DNA from: Petralouisia muris
GTDB lineage: Bacteria; Bacillota; Clostridia; Lachnospirales; Lachnospiraceae
Length of the DNA: 48,495 nt
Assembly: GCF_004793545.1 (NCBI RefSeq)
Contig: NZ_SRYA01000037.1
Coordinates: 1 to 48,495 of the forward strand
Direction: 5' to 3'
A program made the position numbers and the translations under genes. Numbering within the stretch: the first letter of the stretch is position 1; each line of letters begins with the position of its first letter. Below, piece after piece: positions 1-8,422 of the stretch. The notes beneath the pieces are model-generated. The model had not been told where the DNA came from and did not search any database. It was given only the letters and a program-made list of their open reading frames with translations.

Positions 1-15
1 CGGAAATTTCTGAAG

Positions 16-38
16 CCTTATAAAACAAGGGATTCGAG
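16..38. repeat. CCTTATAAAACAAGG near-palindrome, copy 1 of 3
   Basis: The near-palindrome CCTTATAAAACAAGG is followed by GATTCGAG. Similar sequences lie at 16278-16302 and 38498-38521. All three are intergenic. It could be a small dispersed repeat or a recombination-site relic; nothing in the sequence decides this. Confidence 0.35.
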
Positions 39-152
39 TTTCCGAGAGTACACTATTTATATGAGAGGTTTTTGTGCTAATATTATAAATCACAAACGTT
101 TGTTCTATGTTGCTTTTATAAGTATACCGAATGTATGTTCCCTTGTCAAGAT

Positions 153-199
153 AAAATTTTACCAGCCACCGTTTTTAATTTTGGGGGCTGGTAAAATTT
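153..199 (-). terminator. Long hairpin downstream of the DUF4062 gene
   Basis: Two complementary 14-base arms, AAATTTTACCAGCC (154-167) and GGCTGGTAAAATTT (186-199), flank a short A/T-rich loop. It lies just past the stop codon of the leftward DUF4062 gene, and the leftward arm ends in a T-rich tail, so it probably ends that transcript. It may work in both directions. Confidence 0.65.
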
Positions 200-200
200 C

Positions 201-1205
201 TCACCTTTTTACTGTTTTTAATTCTACCAAATATCTACTTCCCTTTTCGGTGATTTCTATCGCTTCTACCAGTCCTCCATTAATCAATTTTTTCTGGTAA
301 CATTTAATCAAACCAAGTGCGAATAATTGAATTTTTATTGTTTGAGCACAATCATCATTTATGTAAGAAACATCTGCATTATAAACTGAATTAATCGCTT
401 TTGCAAGTTTTGATTCAAATCCATTAAAATCTATTGGTGCAGTAAGATATGGTGCAATAGATGAAAAAATTTCATCCCAAGTCAAAGTAATCTGTCTTTT
501 TTCGGTATATCTTGTTAATTTAAATTCTCCTGACTTACTAATAAATTTCTTTCCTTGAATAATATACTTTTCACTTCCACAAGCAATATCCTCTCTTTGT
601 TTTGTTAATTCATCATACTTTCCCTTTAACTCTCTATATTCCTTTTCAATCTTTTCCTTCTCTTTATGCAGTTCATTGATCTGTGATAGCAAATCAACAC
701 TATCTTCAATATTTCCCCTTGTCCACCCCATTTGTGGATTATCAGCAACTTCTTCAACTAAACTAATTATAACTGATGATGTTAGTTCAGACGATGTATG
801 CCACATTTTACAAAGCCTCCCATCTGATACCTTATTCCTGAATTTTTCTAACAACTCACGGTTTTCATCATCTCTTTTTTCAACTGGCAAATTATAAGGA
901 TCATCATGGAGAAATGCTAAAACAGGAATACCCTTTTCAACCGCATAATCATATTCCTGTTCTGTAAAGCTCTTACCTGCACTTGGATTAATTGAACCAT
1001 ATCTCGCACCTACAATAAGTATATAATAATCACAAGTATCAATAATTTTCTTGATATATTTAAACTGCTCATCATTAGATGCAGCAAACATTTCCATCCC
1101 TGCTGGTATATACTTAGCATTCAATAAGCCTTCAATAATCGCTTTTCTTTCTTCTTTCAAATCTGTAAATGTAGAGCTTACAAATACCTGGTAACGCTTG
1201 TCCAT
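201..1205 (-). CDS. DUF4062 domain protein with central coiled coil
   Basis: The N-terminus (residues about 1-120) carries the DUF4062 signature: VFVSSTFTDLKEER, then a strand-rich YYILIVGARYGSI segment. DUF4062 is a TIR-like Rossmann-type domain often found at the N-terminus of bacterial signalling or defence proteins. A Glu/Lys-rich heptad-like segment (about 185-220) predicts a coiled coil, followed by a C-terminal domain I do not recognise. The chosen ATG at 1205 has GGGAGGG upstream; a further in-frame start at 1250 lacks a good site. It stands alone next to decayed genes and no NTPase is fused to it. A role in phage defence is inference only. Confidence 0.75.
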   Translation of the reverse strand: MDKRYQVFVSSTFTDLKEERKAIIEGLLNAKYIPAGMEMFAASNDEQFKYIKKIIDTCDYYILIVGARYGSINPSAGKSFTEQEYDYAVEKGIPVLAFLHDDPYNLPVEKRDDENRELLEKFRNKVSDGRLCKMWHTSSELTSSVIISLVEEVADNPQMGWTRGNIEDSVDLLSQINELHKEKEKIEKEYRELKGKYDELTKQREDIACGSEKYIIQGKKFISKSGEFKLTRYTEKRQITLTWDEIFSSIAPYLTAPIDFNGFESKLAKAINSVYNADVSYINDDCAQTIKIQLFALGLIKCYQKKLINGGLVEAIEITEKGSRYLVELKTVKR

Positions 1206-1260
1206 ATAATATCCCTCCCCAAATAATATGAACAAATCATACCACACCAACCAAAATTAT

Positions 1261-1518
1261 TCAATTATCAATGTCCAAAAATTCATTCTCCACCATAGAC
1301 AATTCCTTGGCCATATCAAGAGTGAGAGAATAGCAGTTTACTTTTACATTTTTACGTTCCCCCGTTTTGGTGAACGTTAATTTATAATCTTCACCATTGA
1401 TAAATTCATATTTCTTGATTTTCCCTTTAATCCAATCTGTAAATTTTTTGCCAACTCCCAATTCCTTATGTAATATCCTAGCATCAATCCAGGAACCATC
1501 TTTTATAACCACACTCAA
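1261..1518 (-). pseudogene. AntA/AntB-type antirepressor, N-terminal fragment
   Basis: The protein matches the N-terminal half of the AntA/AntB antirepressor domain: ILHKELGVGKKFTDWIKGKI, then a GEDY segment and LTLDMAKELSMVEN. In the family this domain continues for some 30 more residues and is followed by a second domain. Here it stops at LDIDN, 85 residues in. Complete antirepressors are phage proteins that relieve lysogenic repression; this truncated copy is probably inactive. It sits beside a second decayed gene, so the stretch from 1.2 to 2.3 kb looks like a gene graveyard. Confidence 0.6.
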
Positions 1519-1628
1519 TTATCCTGCCAAATTCCCCTCAAAATCCATCATCCCAACAACTCTAACCTGCACACAAAAACCCGAATATAGCCGAAATAAC
1601 GGCTCTACAGGCCACTGTATATGCCAAT

Positions 1629-2261
1629 TCATAAGAAGTATTTCTCTTTTTTATTTTGTGTAAGTTCTTTATAGCCAGCATTTATACTTTTCTCACCAGA
1701 TAATACTTCTTGTTTTAATGTTTCATTATCGGAATCAAGGATTTTCTTGCCCATTGAGTATGTTTTTCCTGATACACCAGCAATATTTGCAAGTTTTTCA
1801 GATGTATTTATAGGTTCTGTTTTTGGTAAATTTGCCGAAATCTGTTCCGATTTATTCTTTTCGTTGCTTTTTCTGGCTTCTTGCATAGCAACTTGTTTAT
1901 TTGCTAATGCCTGTTTTTCATAAATAGGTCTATATTTTTCGGCAACAGCAATTCTCTGGATTGGAGAGAGGTTACGTCTTCCCAACTGAATATCAAGCAT
2001 CCACTCCATTACTTCTTCCTTTGTATCATAAGCAACAGTACCAGTTCCAACACCAGCCATTTTTGCAAGTTCTTTGTCTGTGTGAGTGCTTTTAACTTTT
2101 TCTCCATTTGGAGAAGAAGTTAAATCTGTGCGAGTGCCTTGTGTTGACTTTGCTTATTCTTGTATTTTCTTTTTAAACTTGTCCATAACAGCTAATCTTT
2201 GGGCGGGTGGTAAATTTCGCCTACCTAACTGTGTATTAATCATCTATTCCATAACCTGTCT
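1629..2261 (-). pseudogene. ParB-like gene broken by two stop codons
   Basis: One frame runs through the whole interval but is cut by TAG at 2244-2246 and TAA at 2154-2156. On both sides of the stops it encodes typical ParB/KorB-like pieces: QLGRRNLPPAQRLAV, then DKELAKMAGVGTGTVAYD, a second QLGRRNLSPIQR, then AGVSGKTYSMGKKILDSD and GEKSINAGYKEL. The two QLGRRN blocks suggest internal duplication or fusion of two copies. The intact relative lies at 3263-4420. The longest open part (1629-2060) could be taken for a 143-residue gene, but homology continues upstream through the stops, so I call it a pseudogene. Confidence 0.75.
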
Positions 2262-2420
2262 CTAAACATATTATTTCACCCAAATTCGGCTTTATTTCCC
2301 TCTCCCCTACCAATTCCCATCCACACTCCAAAAACGCGAAATTAGCCCCGAAATCCTTTACACACGTTATAATCAGAACTAAATATGCATCCAAATCATC
2401 TAACTATTGAAAGAGTAATT

Positions 2421-2642
2421 TCATTGACATTCTATATCCATTCTTTTCAGTCTCCGCCTGGCTGTTTTCCGATTGTTTCTTTTATGCTTTCTCCATCCTT
2501 TATGGTTATAAGCCCAGCAAGAATATTTCCTGGCAAACTTATCCTCATACGATAACTGCTTATAAAATCCTTTCCGCACACATTCCACCTCAATAATATT
2601 CTTTATATACTTCTCATTGGCATAAACCAATAGCAGAGACAT
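2421..2642 (-). CDS. Small basic protein, unknown
   Basis: A 73-residue protein with a strongly basic C-terminus (WRKHKRNNRKTARRRLKR), suggesting nucleic-acid contact. A weak AGGATG site precedes the ATG. I do not recognise a family with a known role. Similar short KHKRNNRK-type proteins are common on clostridial mobile elements, which fits the surroundings. Confidence 0.5.
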   Translation of the reverse strand: MSLLLVYANEKYIKNIIEVECVRKGFYKQLSYEDKFARKYSCWAYNHKGWRKHKRNNRKTARRRLKRMDIECQ

Positions 2643-2703
2643 ATAATACCAATCATCCTGCTTTCACTTTTTACCGATTTATCCATCTGACCATATTTTG
2701 TTT

Positions 2704-2973
2704 TTAATATCCCATATTAGACAGATATGTATTTAAACTTCCTACTTCCAGGCAAAAAAGATTCTTATTGTTGTCAGAAGTTCCTATATCTTTATTATGC
2801 TTCCATTGTGACAATGCACTTTCATGAATCTTCGTTTTTCTTGCAATTTCTCTTTGCGTTGTTTTCGTCTCTTTTATAAATTTTTTCATCCTGTCCCTTA
2901 AATGATTATTCATTTCTTCTTTTGATTGGAATTTCCTACTATATTCCAACCAGGAATCATAACTATCTTCCAT
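2704..2973 (-). CDS. Small helix-turn-helix protein
   Basis: The middle of this 89-residue protein contains a helix-turn-helix resembling the XRE or transposase-type fold: TTQREIARKTKIHESALSQW. The N-terminus (about 1-35) is helical and acidic. The ATG at 2973 has AAGGA 8 bases upstream and overlaps the end of the preceding gene, so the two are probably co-translated. It is a likely DNA-binding regulator of this leftward operon, but no operator was identified. Confidence 0.65.
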   Translation of the reverse strand: MEDSYDSWLEYSRKFQSKEEMNNHLRDRMKKFIKETKTTQREIARKTKIHESALSQWKHNKDIGTSDNNKNLFCLEVGSLNTYLSNMGY

Positions 2974-3205
2974 CTTTTTTATCCTTCCATTCATTAAAAT
3001 CAATCACTTCCGCTTGTCCACCATTATTTATAAGCTTCACTTTGTAATTTTTAAATTCTTCAATATTCCAAATTTCACTTTCTGGAACATCATCAATATT
3101 CAGATCCGTCTCTTTGGCCTCTATATATGAGTGCAGCCATTGGATGCCTGTCACTTCATAAACCTTATTTCCTACTGATATATACTTGATTTTCGTATCG
3201 TTAAT
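2963..3205 (-). CDS. Small acidic protein, possible ATT start
   Basis: I do not recognise this protein. The longest frame opens with an ATG at 3229, but that ATG has no ribosome binding site. A perfect AGGAGG lies inside the frame and is followed 9 bases later by ATT at 3203-3205, so translation probably begins there, giving about 80 residues (NDTKIKYISVGNKVYEV at the start). The product has a beta-rich first half (KIKYISVGNKVYEV) and an acidic middle (ESEIWNIEEFKNY). The stop overlaps the start of the helix-turn-helix gene downstream, indicating coupling. The start choice is uncertain. Confidence 0.5.
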   Translation of the reverse strand: MNDTKIKYISVGNKVYEVTGIQWLHSYIEAKETDLNIDDVPESEIWNIEEFKNYKVKLINNGGQAEVIDFNEWKDKKDGR

Positions 3206-3262
3206 TGCCTGGTTCCTCCTTGTACGCATTTTCTATTAACAAACAATCTATCATAGGGGATA

Positions 3263-4420
3263 TTAAATCCCCCACATAACTTTCAACTGGTTTAAACATT
3301 GCATGGCTTCTACATCTCCACCTTCGTCTGGATGTACACTCTTTGCTAATGTTTTATAACATTGTTTGTAGAAATCTTTACATTTGTTAGTATCATTTAT
3401 AAGTGCATCTTTATATTCTTTTTCAAACTTTTTACTACGTTCCTCTGTTTTCTTGTGATTCCATTCAACATCTTCTTTATGGGCTTTCTTCCATAACATA
3501 ATAAAATCATTCTTATACTTTTCAGGAATATGTCTTATCCATGTACTACTAGGTGTTTCATCACTATAAACACCACATTCAAGCAATATTTGTTTCTTCC
3601 CACTAACTTCAATATAAAATATGCAATGCCTAACTTCCAGATACTCATATTTACATTCCACAAACTCATATTTTAATTCACATGGAATATCCAACGATTC
3701 AAATAAGGAACTGCGCCTACGCATCAGTGATTCTCTTTCAGTCCTCAAAGAAGATATTTCTTTATCAATCTCATTCATACGGTTGTCAAATTCTATGATT
3801 TTCTGTTCTGGTGTGATTGACTCTTTTTCTTTTGGTTTCGGATTCTTTATTTCCTGATATGCCTTGTCAACAGATATTTTCTTTTCTCGTAGTTTTTGCT
3901 TTACTTCTTCATTGTCAGACTGCATAACCTTATCCAATTTACTATATGTACCCTTTGAAACACCTACAGATTTTGCCATTTCCTCTTGAACATTAACTTT
4001 TACCAAATTTGGTAAACCTTTACCACCTAAAGATTGGTTCTCTTTTGCTTTTTTCTGAAACACACTTTTAAACTTCTGTACTATCTCATATCTTTCTGTT
4101 TCAGTTAAATTCCTACGTCCTAATTGTTGTTCAAGCATCCACTGTTTAACATCTTCTCTTGACTCCAACTCACCCATAATTTTATAATCCTGCCAATAGT
4201 GCCATTCAATGTCATGCTTTTTCAATATGTTATAACGGTTATGTCCATCTATAATTATCCAGTCACCTGAACTTGGTTCCTGCCATATTTTGATAGGATC
4301 TAACATTCCATACTGTAAAATACTGTTTTCAAGTTTCTCTGATTCTTCTGGTGTCAAAACAGGTAATAATTCCTCAAATTCTTTATCAACTGTTAAATCT
4401 TTGATATTTACATATGCCAT
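3263..4420 (-). CDS. ParB-like protein with J-domain-like C-terminus
   Basis: Residues about 1-95 form a ParB N-terminal fold with the nucleotide-binding motif DGHNR (58-62), then QLGRRNLTETERYEIVQKF and a helix-turn-helix region (AKSVGVSKGTYSKLDKV). A heptad-like segment follows (about 205-235). The last 40 residues resemble a J-domain core, CYKTLAKSVHPDEGGDVEAM, with HPD and the following GG. ParB proteins use CTP and bind DNA; J domains stimulate Hsp70. The combination suggests a partition or regulatory protein that recruits DnaK, which is inference. The ATG at 4420 has GGAGAG upstream. A perfect TTGGTTTAAACCAA palindrome lies 26 bases upstream and may be its operator. A decayed relative is at 1629-2261. 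Confidence 0.75.
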   Translation of the reverse strand: MAYVNIKDLTVDKEFEELLPVLTPEESEKLENSILQYGMLDPIKIWQEPSSGDWIIIDGHNRYNILKKHDIEWHYWQDYKIMGELESREDVKQWMLEQQLGRRNLTETERYEIVQKFKSVFQKKAKENQSLGGKGLPNLVKVNVQEEMAKSVGVSKGTYSKLDKVMQSDNEEVKQKLREKKISVDKAYQEIKNPKPKEKESITPEQKIIEFDNRMNEIDKEISSLRTERESLMRRRSSLFESLDIPCELKYEFVECKYEYLEVRHCIFYIEVSGKKQILLECGVYSDETPSSTWIRHIPEKYKNDFIMLWKKAHKEDVEWNHKKTEERSKKFEKEYKDALINDTNKCKDFYKQCYKTLAKSVHPDEGGDVEAMQCLNQLKVMWGI

Positions 4421-4445
4421 ACTAATATCTCTCCTTTTTCACCAC

Positions 4446-4459
4446 TTGGTTTAAACCAA
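4446..4459. promoter_or_regulatory. Palindrome TTGGTTTAAACCAA upstream of ParB-like gene
   Basis: A perfect 14-base palindrome just upstream of the ribosome binding site of the ParB-like gene. The GTTTAAAC core recurs in palindromes at 33906-33919 and near 14634. An operator or centromere-like site for the ParB-like product is possible but untested. Confidence 0.35.
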
Positions 4460-4544
4460 CCGCTCCTATATCCAATGGCAGAGATAAGGAATATCCTCAT
4501 AATTCTCTTTACCTGTCTAACTGACAGACCATATAATACTCAAT

Positions 4545-5249
4545 TCACTTCACAATCTGCAAATGACTTACTCTTTTCGGCTTCATAATATCGCCTGTCT
4601 GCTTATTAATCATGATCCCGGTTTCCTTATCCATTTTATATGTAGGAATCCCCAAATCATCAAGCCATGTTTCTGCTATACCTTTTCCAGTCTGTGACCG
4701 ATAAATCGCACTCATGGCAGTAGTAAATTCAATATAAGCATGTCTTAAATCTGCATTCATATAATCCCATAGCAATTCTGATAACTCATTCCTGCCTATT
4801 GGCTTATCCCAATCCATTTTAGACAGAACTTCCATTGTAGAGAAATAGTCTTTCTCTTCCCATTTTGCACCTTTGTAATACTTTTCTATTGGAAATGTAT
4901 TTACAAAATTCCTCAGTGTCAGGCACCCTAAAACACCAAAGATACTGTCTATCAGTTGAAAACGATATTGGTTTTGCTCCAGTGTTTTAGGCTCATCTAT
5001 TCCTAATTTCATATTCTCTCTTGAAACATCACGGCATGAACAAATATATTTAATGCCAACAAATCCGACTTTTGCCAGTTTGTCTTGTGGCAGCTTGTAT
5101 AAGGTTCCATACTCTTCTGTGTATCTCATAACCATATCAAAGAAATACCTTTCCCATATCTCATTTATTTGGGCAATTTTACTGATTCGATCCATTTCTT
5201 TGATTTTATCTTCATTTGTTGAATTGATTACTGTAAATTTATTGCTCAT
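4545..5249 (-). CDS. Hypothetical protein, 234 residues
   Basis: I do not recognise this protein. It is mostly helical, with no membrane segment or signal peptide. The C-terminus reads KMDKETGIMINKQTGDIMKP, which looks like a short strand pair. The start at 5249 has CAGGAG upstream; the earlier frame start at 5273 does not. It follows the ADP-ribosyltransferase-like gene by 5 bases and is probably in the same leftward operon. Function unknown. Confidence 0.6.
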   Translation of the reverse strand: MSNKFTVINSTNEDKIKEMDRISKIAQINEIWERYFFDMVMRYTEEYGTLYKLPQDKLAKVGFVGIKYICSCRDVSRENMKLGIDEPKTLEQNQYRFQLIDSIFGVLGCLTLRNFVNTFPIEKYYKGAKWEEKDYFSTMEVLSKMDWDKPIGRNELSELLWDYMNADLRHAYIEFTTAMSAIYRSQTGKGIAETWLDDLGIPTYKMDKETGIMINKQTGDIMKPKRVSHLQIVK

Positions 5250-5254
5250 ACTTT

Positions 5255-5938
5255 TTATTCTCCTGTAATACACATTTTTATATGCTTATCAAATTGACTT
5301 TGAGGATTATCATAAATTATAATTTCTTCACATTGAATATTTTTAATTTTTCGATAATCACAAACCACTTCTTTTTCGTTTCTACTGCTAAATAGTGCAA
5401 GTATATCTTTTTTATTAATTGTTCCAATAAATACATAACACTTATCGCCATTATGTCCAAAACGTCTTGCAAACCAATCAGCAACACTTTTATCAATAGT
5501 CCATGATAACCCACGATAATTATTTATTTTTACTCCACGATAAATAGTAACTGTTTTTTCGTCTGATAAATCATCAATATCTGATTGAAGTAATGGCGAT
5601 TTCTCAGCCATTTTAATAAATTTAATCATTTTTGCTTTACTCATACCACAACGATAGAATCTTTCTTGCATAGTCCAGATAGAATACACTGCATCTGCAC
5701 ATTCCTGATCGGTTATTATCTCCAACTTATGCAGCCAATTCAAATAATCAAAACGATTCCCTTTATTAACGGCACTCAAGCATTGAGAAAATCTATCCGC
5801 TTTTTCAATCCACCCTAATCTTCTTTGTTTTTCATCTTTTCCATAATAGAAACTGTCATATTCTAAAGAAGATATGTATATGCAAAAAGCATTTTTTATT
5901 GTCTCTATATCTATTTGAATCACCAATCCTATTCGCAA
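5255..5938 (-). CDS. ADP-ribosyltransferase-like protein (R-S-E pattern)
   Basis: The C-terminal half has the order of motifs expected of the R-S-E class of ADP-ribosyltransferases: TIYRG with Arg134, RGLSWTIDKSVADWFARRF with Ser145 followed by W-T, and SSRNEKEVV with Glu178 and Glu180 forming E-x-E. That class moves ADP-ribose from NAD to protein, nucleic acid or small-molecule targets and is common among toxins. Residues 1-125 are helical and unknown. The frame begins at TTG 5938; GTG at 5923 is an alternative. It overlaps the stop of the small gene upstream, so the two are probably coupled, as in toxin-antidote pairs. No signal peptide is present, so it would act inside the cell. The fold assignment is by motif only. 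Confidence 0.6.
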   Translation of the reverse strand: MRIGLVIQIDIETIKNAFCIYISSLEYDSFYYGKDEKQRRLGWIEKADRFSQCLSAVNKGNRFDYLNWLHKLEIITDQECADAVYSIWTMQERFYRCGMSKAKMIKFIKMAEKSPLLQSDIDDLSDEKTVTIYRGVKINNYRGLSWTIDKSVADWFARRFGHNGDKCYVFIGTINKKDILALFSSRNEKEVVCDYRKIKNIQCEEIIIYDNPQSQFDKHIKMCITGE

Positions 5939-6249
5939 ACCACTAAATTAATAATCTTACATTCAGCAATTAACTCTTCATATTCAATTTTTACAAATTT
6001 GTCTTTCTCCAAGCCATAGTTTATTGCATCTAAAAATGTAAATATAAGACAATCCTTTATACTCTCGTCAAATATATTCCCACTAAGACACACGCTGTTA
6101 CTCTGTGCATCTTTTATACTCATATTTTCACAATCAAGATTATCTGTACACCAGATTCCTACTGGTGTACTAAATAAACCTGACAATCCTGCATAATCGT
6201 CTAAAATATCAGGAACCTCATATACTTTTTTTCTTGTTATCATATCCAT
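5929..6249 (-). CDS. Small protein coupled to the ART-like gene
   Basis: An acidic protein of about 106 residues with no recognised domain. ATG starts at 6249 and 6243 both fit the upstream AGGA/GAGG; the longer TTG start does not. Its end overlaps the start of the ADP-ribosyltransferase-like gene, so it may be an antidote or regulator for it. That role comes only from gene order and size. Confidence 0.5.
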   Translation of the reverse strand: MDMITRKKVYEVPDILDDYAGLSGLFSTPVGIWCTDNLDCENMSIKDAQSNSVCLSGNIFDESIKDCLIFTFLDAINYGLEKDKFVKIEYEELIAECKIINLVVCE

Positions 6250-6301
6250 TACCTCATGTCCTATAATTAGCAAAATCCGAAACTTTCGGATAATGCCATC
6301 C

Positions 6302-7528
6302 TCACGCTATTTTCTTATTCTTACCACCATAAATAATCGCCTCTTCTGTACCCTCAATAACACCAGAAGTCACAACTACTTTTTTCACATCTGTTCTATC
6401 TGGTATGGAGAACATAACATTCTGCATTGCCTTTTCAATGATACTTCTCAATCCTCTTGCACCTATTTCCTTCTTAATTGCCAGTTCAGCAATCCTTTTC
6501 AGTGCATCATCTTCAAATTCTAACTTCATGCCATCCATCGCAAGTAACTCTTTATATTGCTTTGTGAGTGCGTTTTTCGGCTCTGTAAGTATCTTAACAA
6601 GATCATCTTCAGATAATGGCTGCAATGTTGTTACAACTGGTAATCTACCGATTAATTCAGGCATTAAACCGTATTTGACCAAATCTTTTTGCTGTACACC
6701 TGATAAATCCAAGGTATCCCTGGCAGGAACACCTTTAATATCAGCATTAAATCCAATAGGTTTACTATCTGCTCCCTTATGTACTATCTTCTCTAATCCA
6801 TCAAAAGCACCGCCACAAATGAACAAAATATTTGATGTATCAAGATTTACACAATCAGCTTGTGGATGCTTACGACCGCCAGACAAAGGAACTCTTGATA
6901 TAGTACCCTCTATAATCTTCAGTAATGCCTGTTGAACTCCTTCACCGCCTACATCCCGAGTAGTTGATACATTATCACTTTTTCTTGTGATTTTATCTAT
7001 TTCATCAATATAGATAATCCCTTTTTCAGCTAACTTGTTGTCATAATCTGCATTCTGTAATAATGTAAGAAGTATGCTTTCAACATCGTCACCAACATAA
7101 CCAGCCTCCGTGAGCGTGGTTGCATCCGCAATAGCAAACGGAACTCCCAAAAATTTAGCCAAACTCTGAGCTAAATATGTCTTTCCACTACCAGTAGAAC
7201 CAATCATTAATATATTTGATTTTTGAATCTCTACATCTGACTTTTTATTCCGCCTAAGCCTTTTGTAGTGATTATAGACTGCAACAGATAAAGTCTTTTT
7301 TGCTTCATTCTGACCAACAACATACTGATCCAGATGCGCTTTTATCTGTGATGGTGTAGCCAACTGCACATTTTCAGAGATTTCTTCCTCTTCCTGTTCT
7401 TTCAATACTTCGTTTGCTTCATGAATACATGAATCACATACATATCCGAATTTACCTTTTAATAACTGATTTACTTCTGATTTTGTTTTTCCACATAGGA
7501 AACATATTTCTGTTTGTTTATTTGCCAT
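6302..7528 (-). CDS. clpX: ClpX, AAA+ unfoldase of the Clp protease
   Basis: Full-length ClpX (408 residues). The N-terminal zinc domain has Cys9, Cys12, Cys31 and Cys34. The AAA+ core has Walker A GSTGSGKT (110-117), pore loop GYVG (143-146), Walker B IIYIDEID (171-178), an RKH-type loop (GGRKHPQ) and the sensor/C-terminal part ending ARGLRSIIEKAMQNVMF. The IGF tripeptide that docks ClpP is present in SKPIGFNAD, so the product should be able to pair with the host ClpP. No clpP is next to it. The ATG at 7528 has AAGGAG upstream; a longer frame to 7639 is unlikely. A clpX inside a mobile element would be an extra copy and could redirect host proteolysis, for example to clear a repressor or antitoxin. 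Confidence 0.93.
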   Translation of the reverse strand: MANKQTEICFLCGKTKSEVNQLLKGKFGYVCDSCIHEANEVLKEQEEEEISENVQLATPSQIKAHLDQYVVGQNEAKKTLSVAVYNHYKRLRRNKKSDVEIQKSNILMIGSTGSGKTYLAQSLAKFLGVPFAIADATTLTEAGYVGDDVESILLTLLQNADYDNKLAEKGIIYIDEIDKITRKSDNVSTTRDVGGEGVQQALLKIIEGTISRVPLSGGRKHPQADCVNLDTSNILFICGGAFDGLEKIVHKGADSKPIGFNADIKGVPARDTLDLSGVQQKDLVKYGLMPELIGRLPVVTTLQPLSEDDLVKILTEPKNALTKQYKELLAMDGMKLEFEDDALKRIAELAIKKEIGARGLRSIIEKAMQNVMFSIPDRTDVKKVVVTSGVIEGTEEAIIYGGKNKKIA

Positions 7529-7772
7529 ATATAATGTTTCTCCTTCTATCCATATAAAATATATTCCTGCAACCTTCCCCGTTCCATAAATGCCAGATAT
7601 GCAGCAGGGTATATGAATTGTTATCGGTGGGACGATCACTCTGATTGCTGCACGTCAAAGGAATATCATTCCAACGCGCTTGTCCCATAAGCACTTTGAA
7701 TTGTTCTTATTGAACAGTTGAATTAATAGGTATTGCCATTTTAGCAACACCTTTTTTCAACTGGCAAAATGA

Positions 7773-8420
7773 TTACTGGTTAATATATCCCTTGCTAATA
7801 TAATCTTCTCCATATAAAATGTAATTCTCCCAAAACTCAAAAGAAATATTTTTCACAACACAATGTTCTGAATCTATCTTGAATTTTTTCTTTGTAAATT
7901 GCTTTTTAGGTGTTATAACTGTTTCCAGACTATAACCCTCTATATATTCACCCTTCTTTAATTCATTTTCACCGTTACTTGAAGCTGAACCTTTAAACAG
8001 AAACATGGGGTCTATTGTAAATATTGCATTCTTCACAGATTTTGCATTTGCAAATATTTGTACGAACCTATAATCTGGATATCCTGCTAAAAACCTATAC
8101 AACCTTTTAGAACAATGGTTATATTCTGTTGGTTTAATGCAATCCAAATATTTTGTTCCATGGTGTATCCTCGTTTCAAGATCAGCACTCAAAATATCAT
8201 GAACCTTAATGCTTATGTCAATCTTATAAATATCAACCTTATTTTTAATACAGTTGTCAATTGCTTCGTCCATTGTTTCACCATGAGCCATATAGTAAGA
8301 TTCCATGTTATCATGAATCGTACCAAAACAACATCTCCAATCAGTTGTAAACTTCATCAGAGTAAAATGTCCGTCATATTCTTTATTTGCTATATCAATT
8401 AACTTCTGTAATTCAGTCAT
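7773..8420 (-). CDS. Hypothetical protein, 215 residues
   Basis: I do not recognise a family. The N-terminal 60 residues, including KFTTDWRCCFGTI and HGETMDEAIDNCIKN, look like a small alpha-beta domain, and the rest is mixed. The ATG at 8420 has AGGAG at 7 bases; the ATG two codons earlier is too close to the site. The start overlaps the stop of the upstream gene by a few bases, so they are an operon. Confidence 0.6.
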   Translation of the reverse strand: MTELQKLIDIANKEYDGHFTLMKFTTDWRCCFGTIHDNMESYYMAHGETMDEAIDNCIKNKVDIYKIDISIKVHDILSADLETRIHHGTKYLDCIKPTEYNHCSKRLYRFLAGYPDYRFVQIFANAKSVKNAIFTIDPMFLFKGSASSNGENELKKGEYIEGYSLETVITPKKQFTKKKFKIDSEHCVVKNISFEFWENYILYGEDYISKGYINQ

Positions 8421-8422
8421 AA

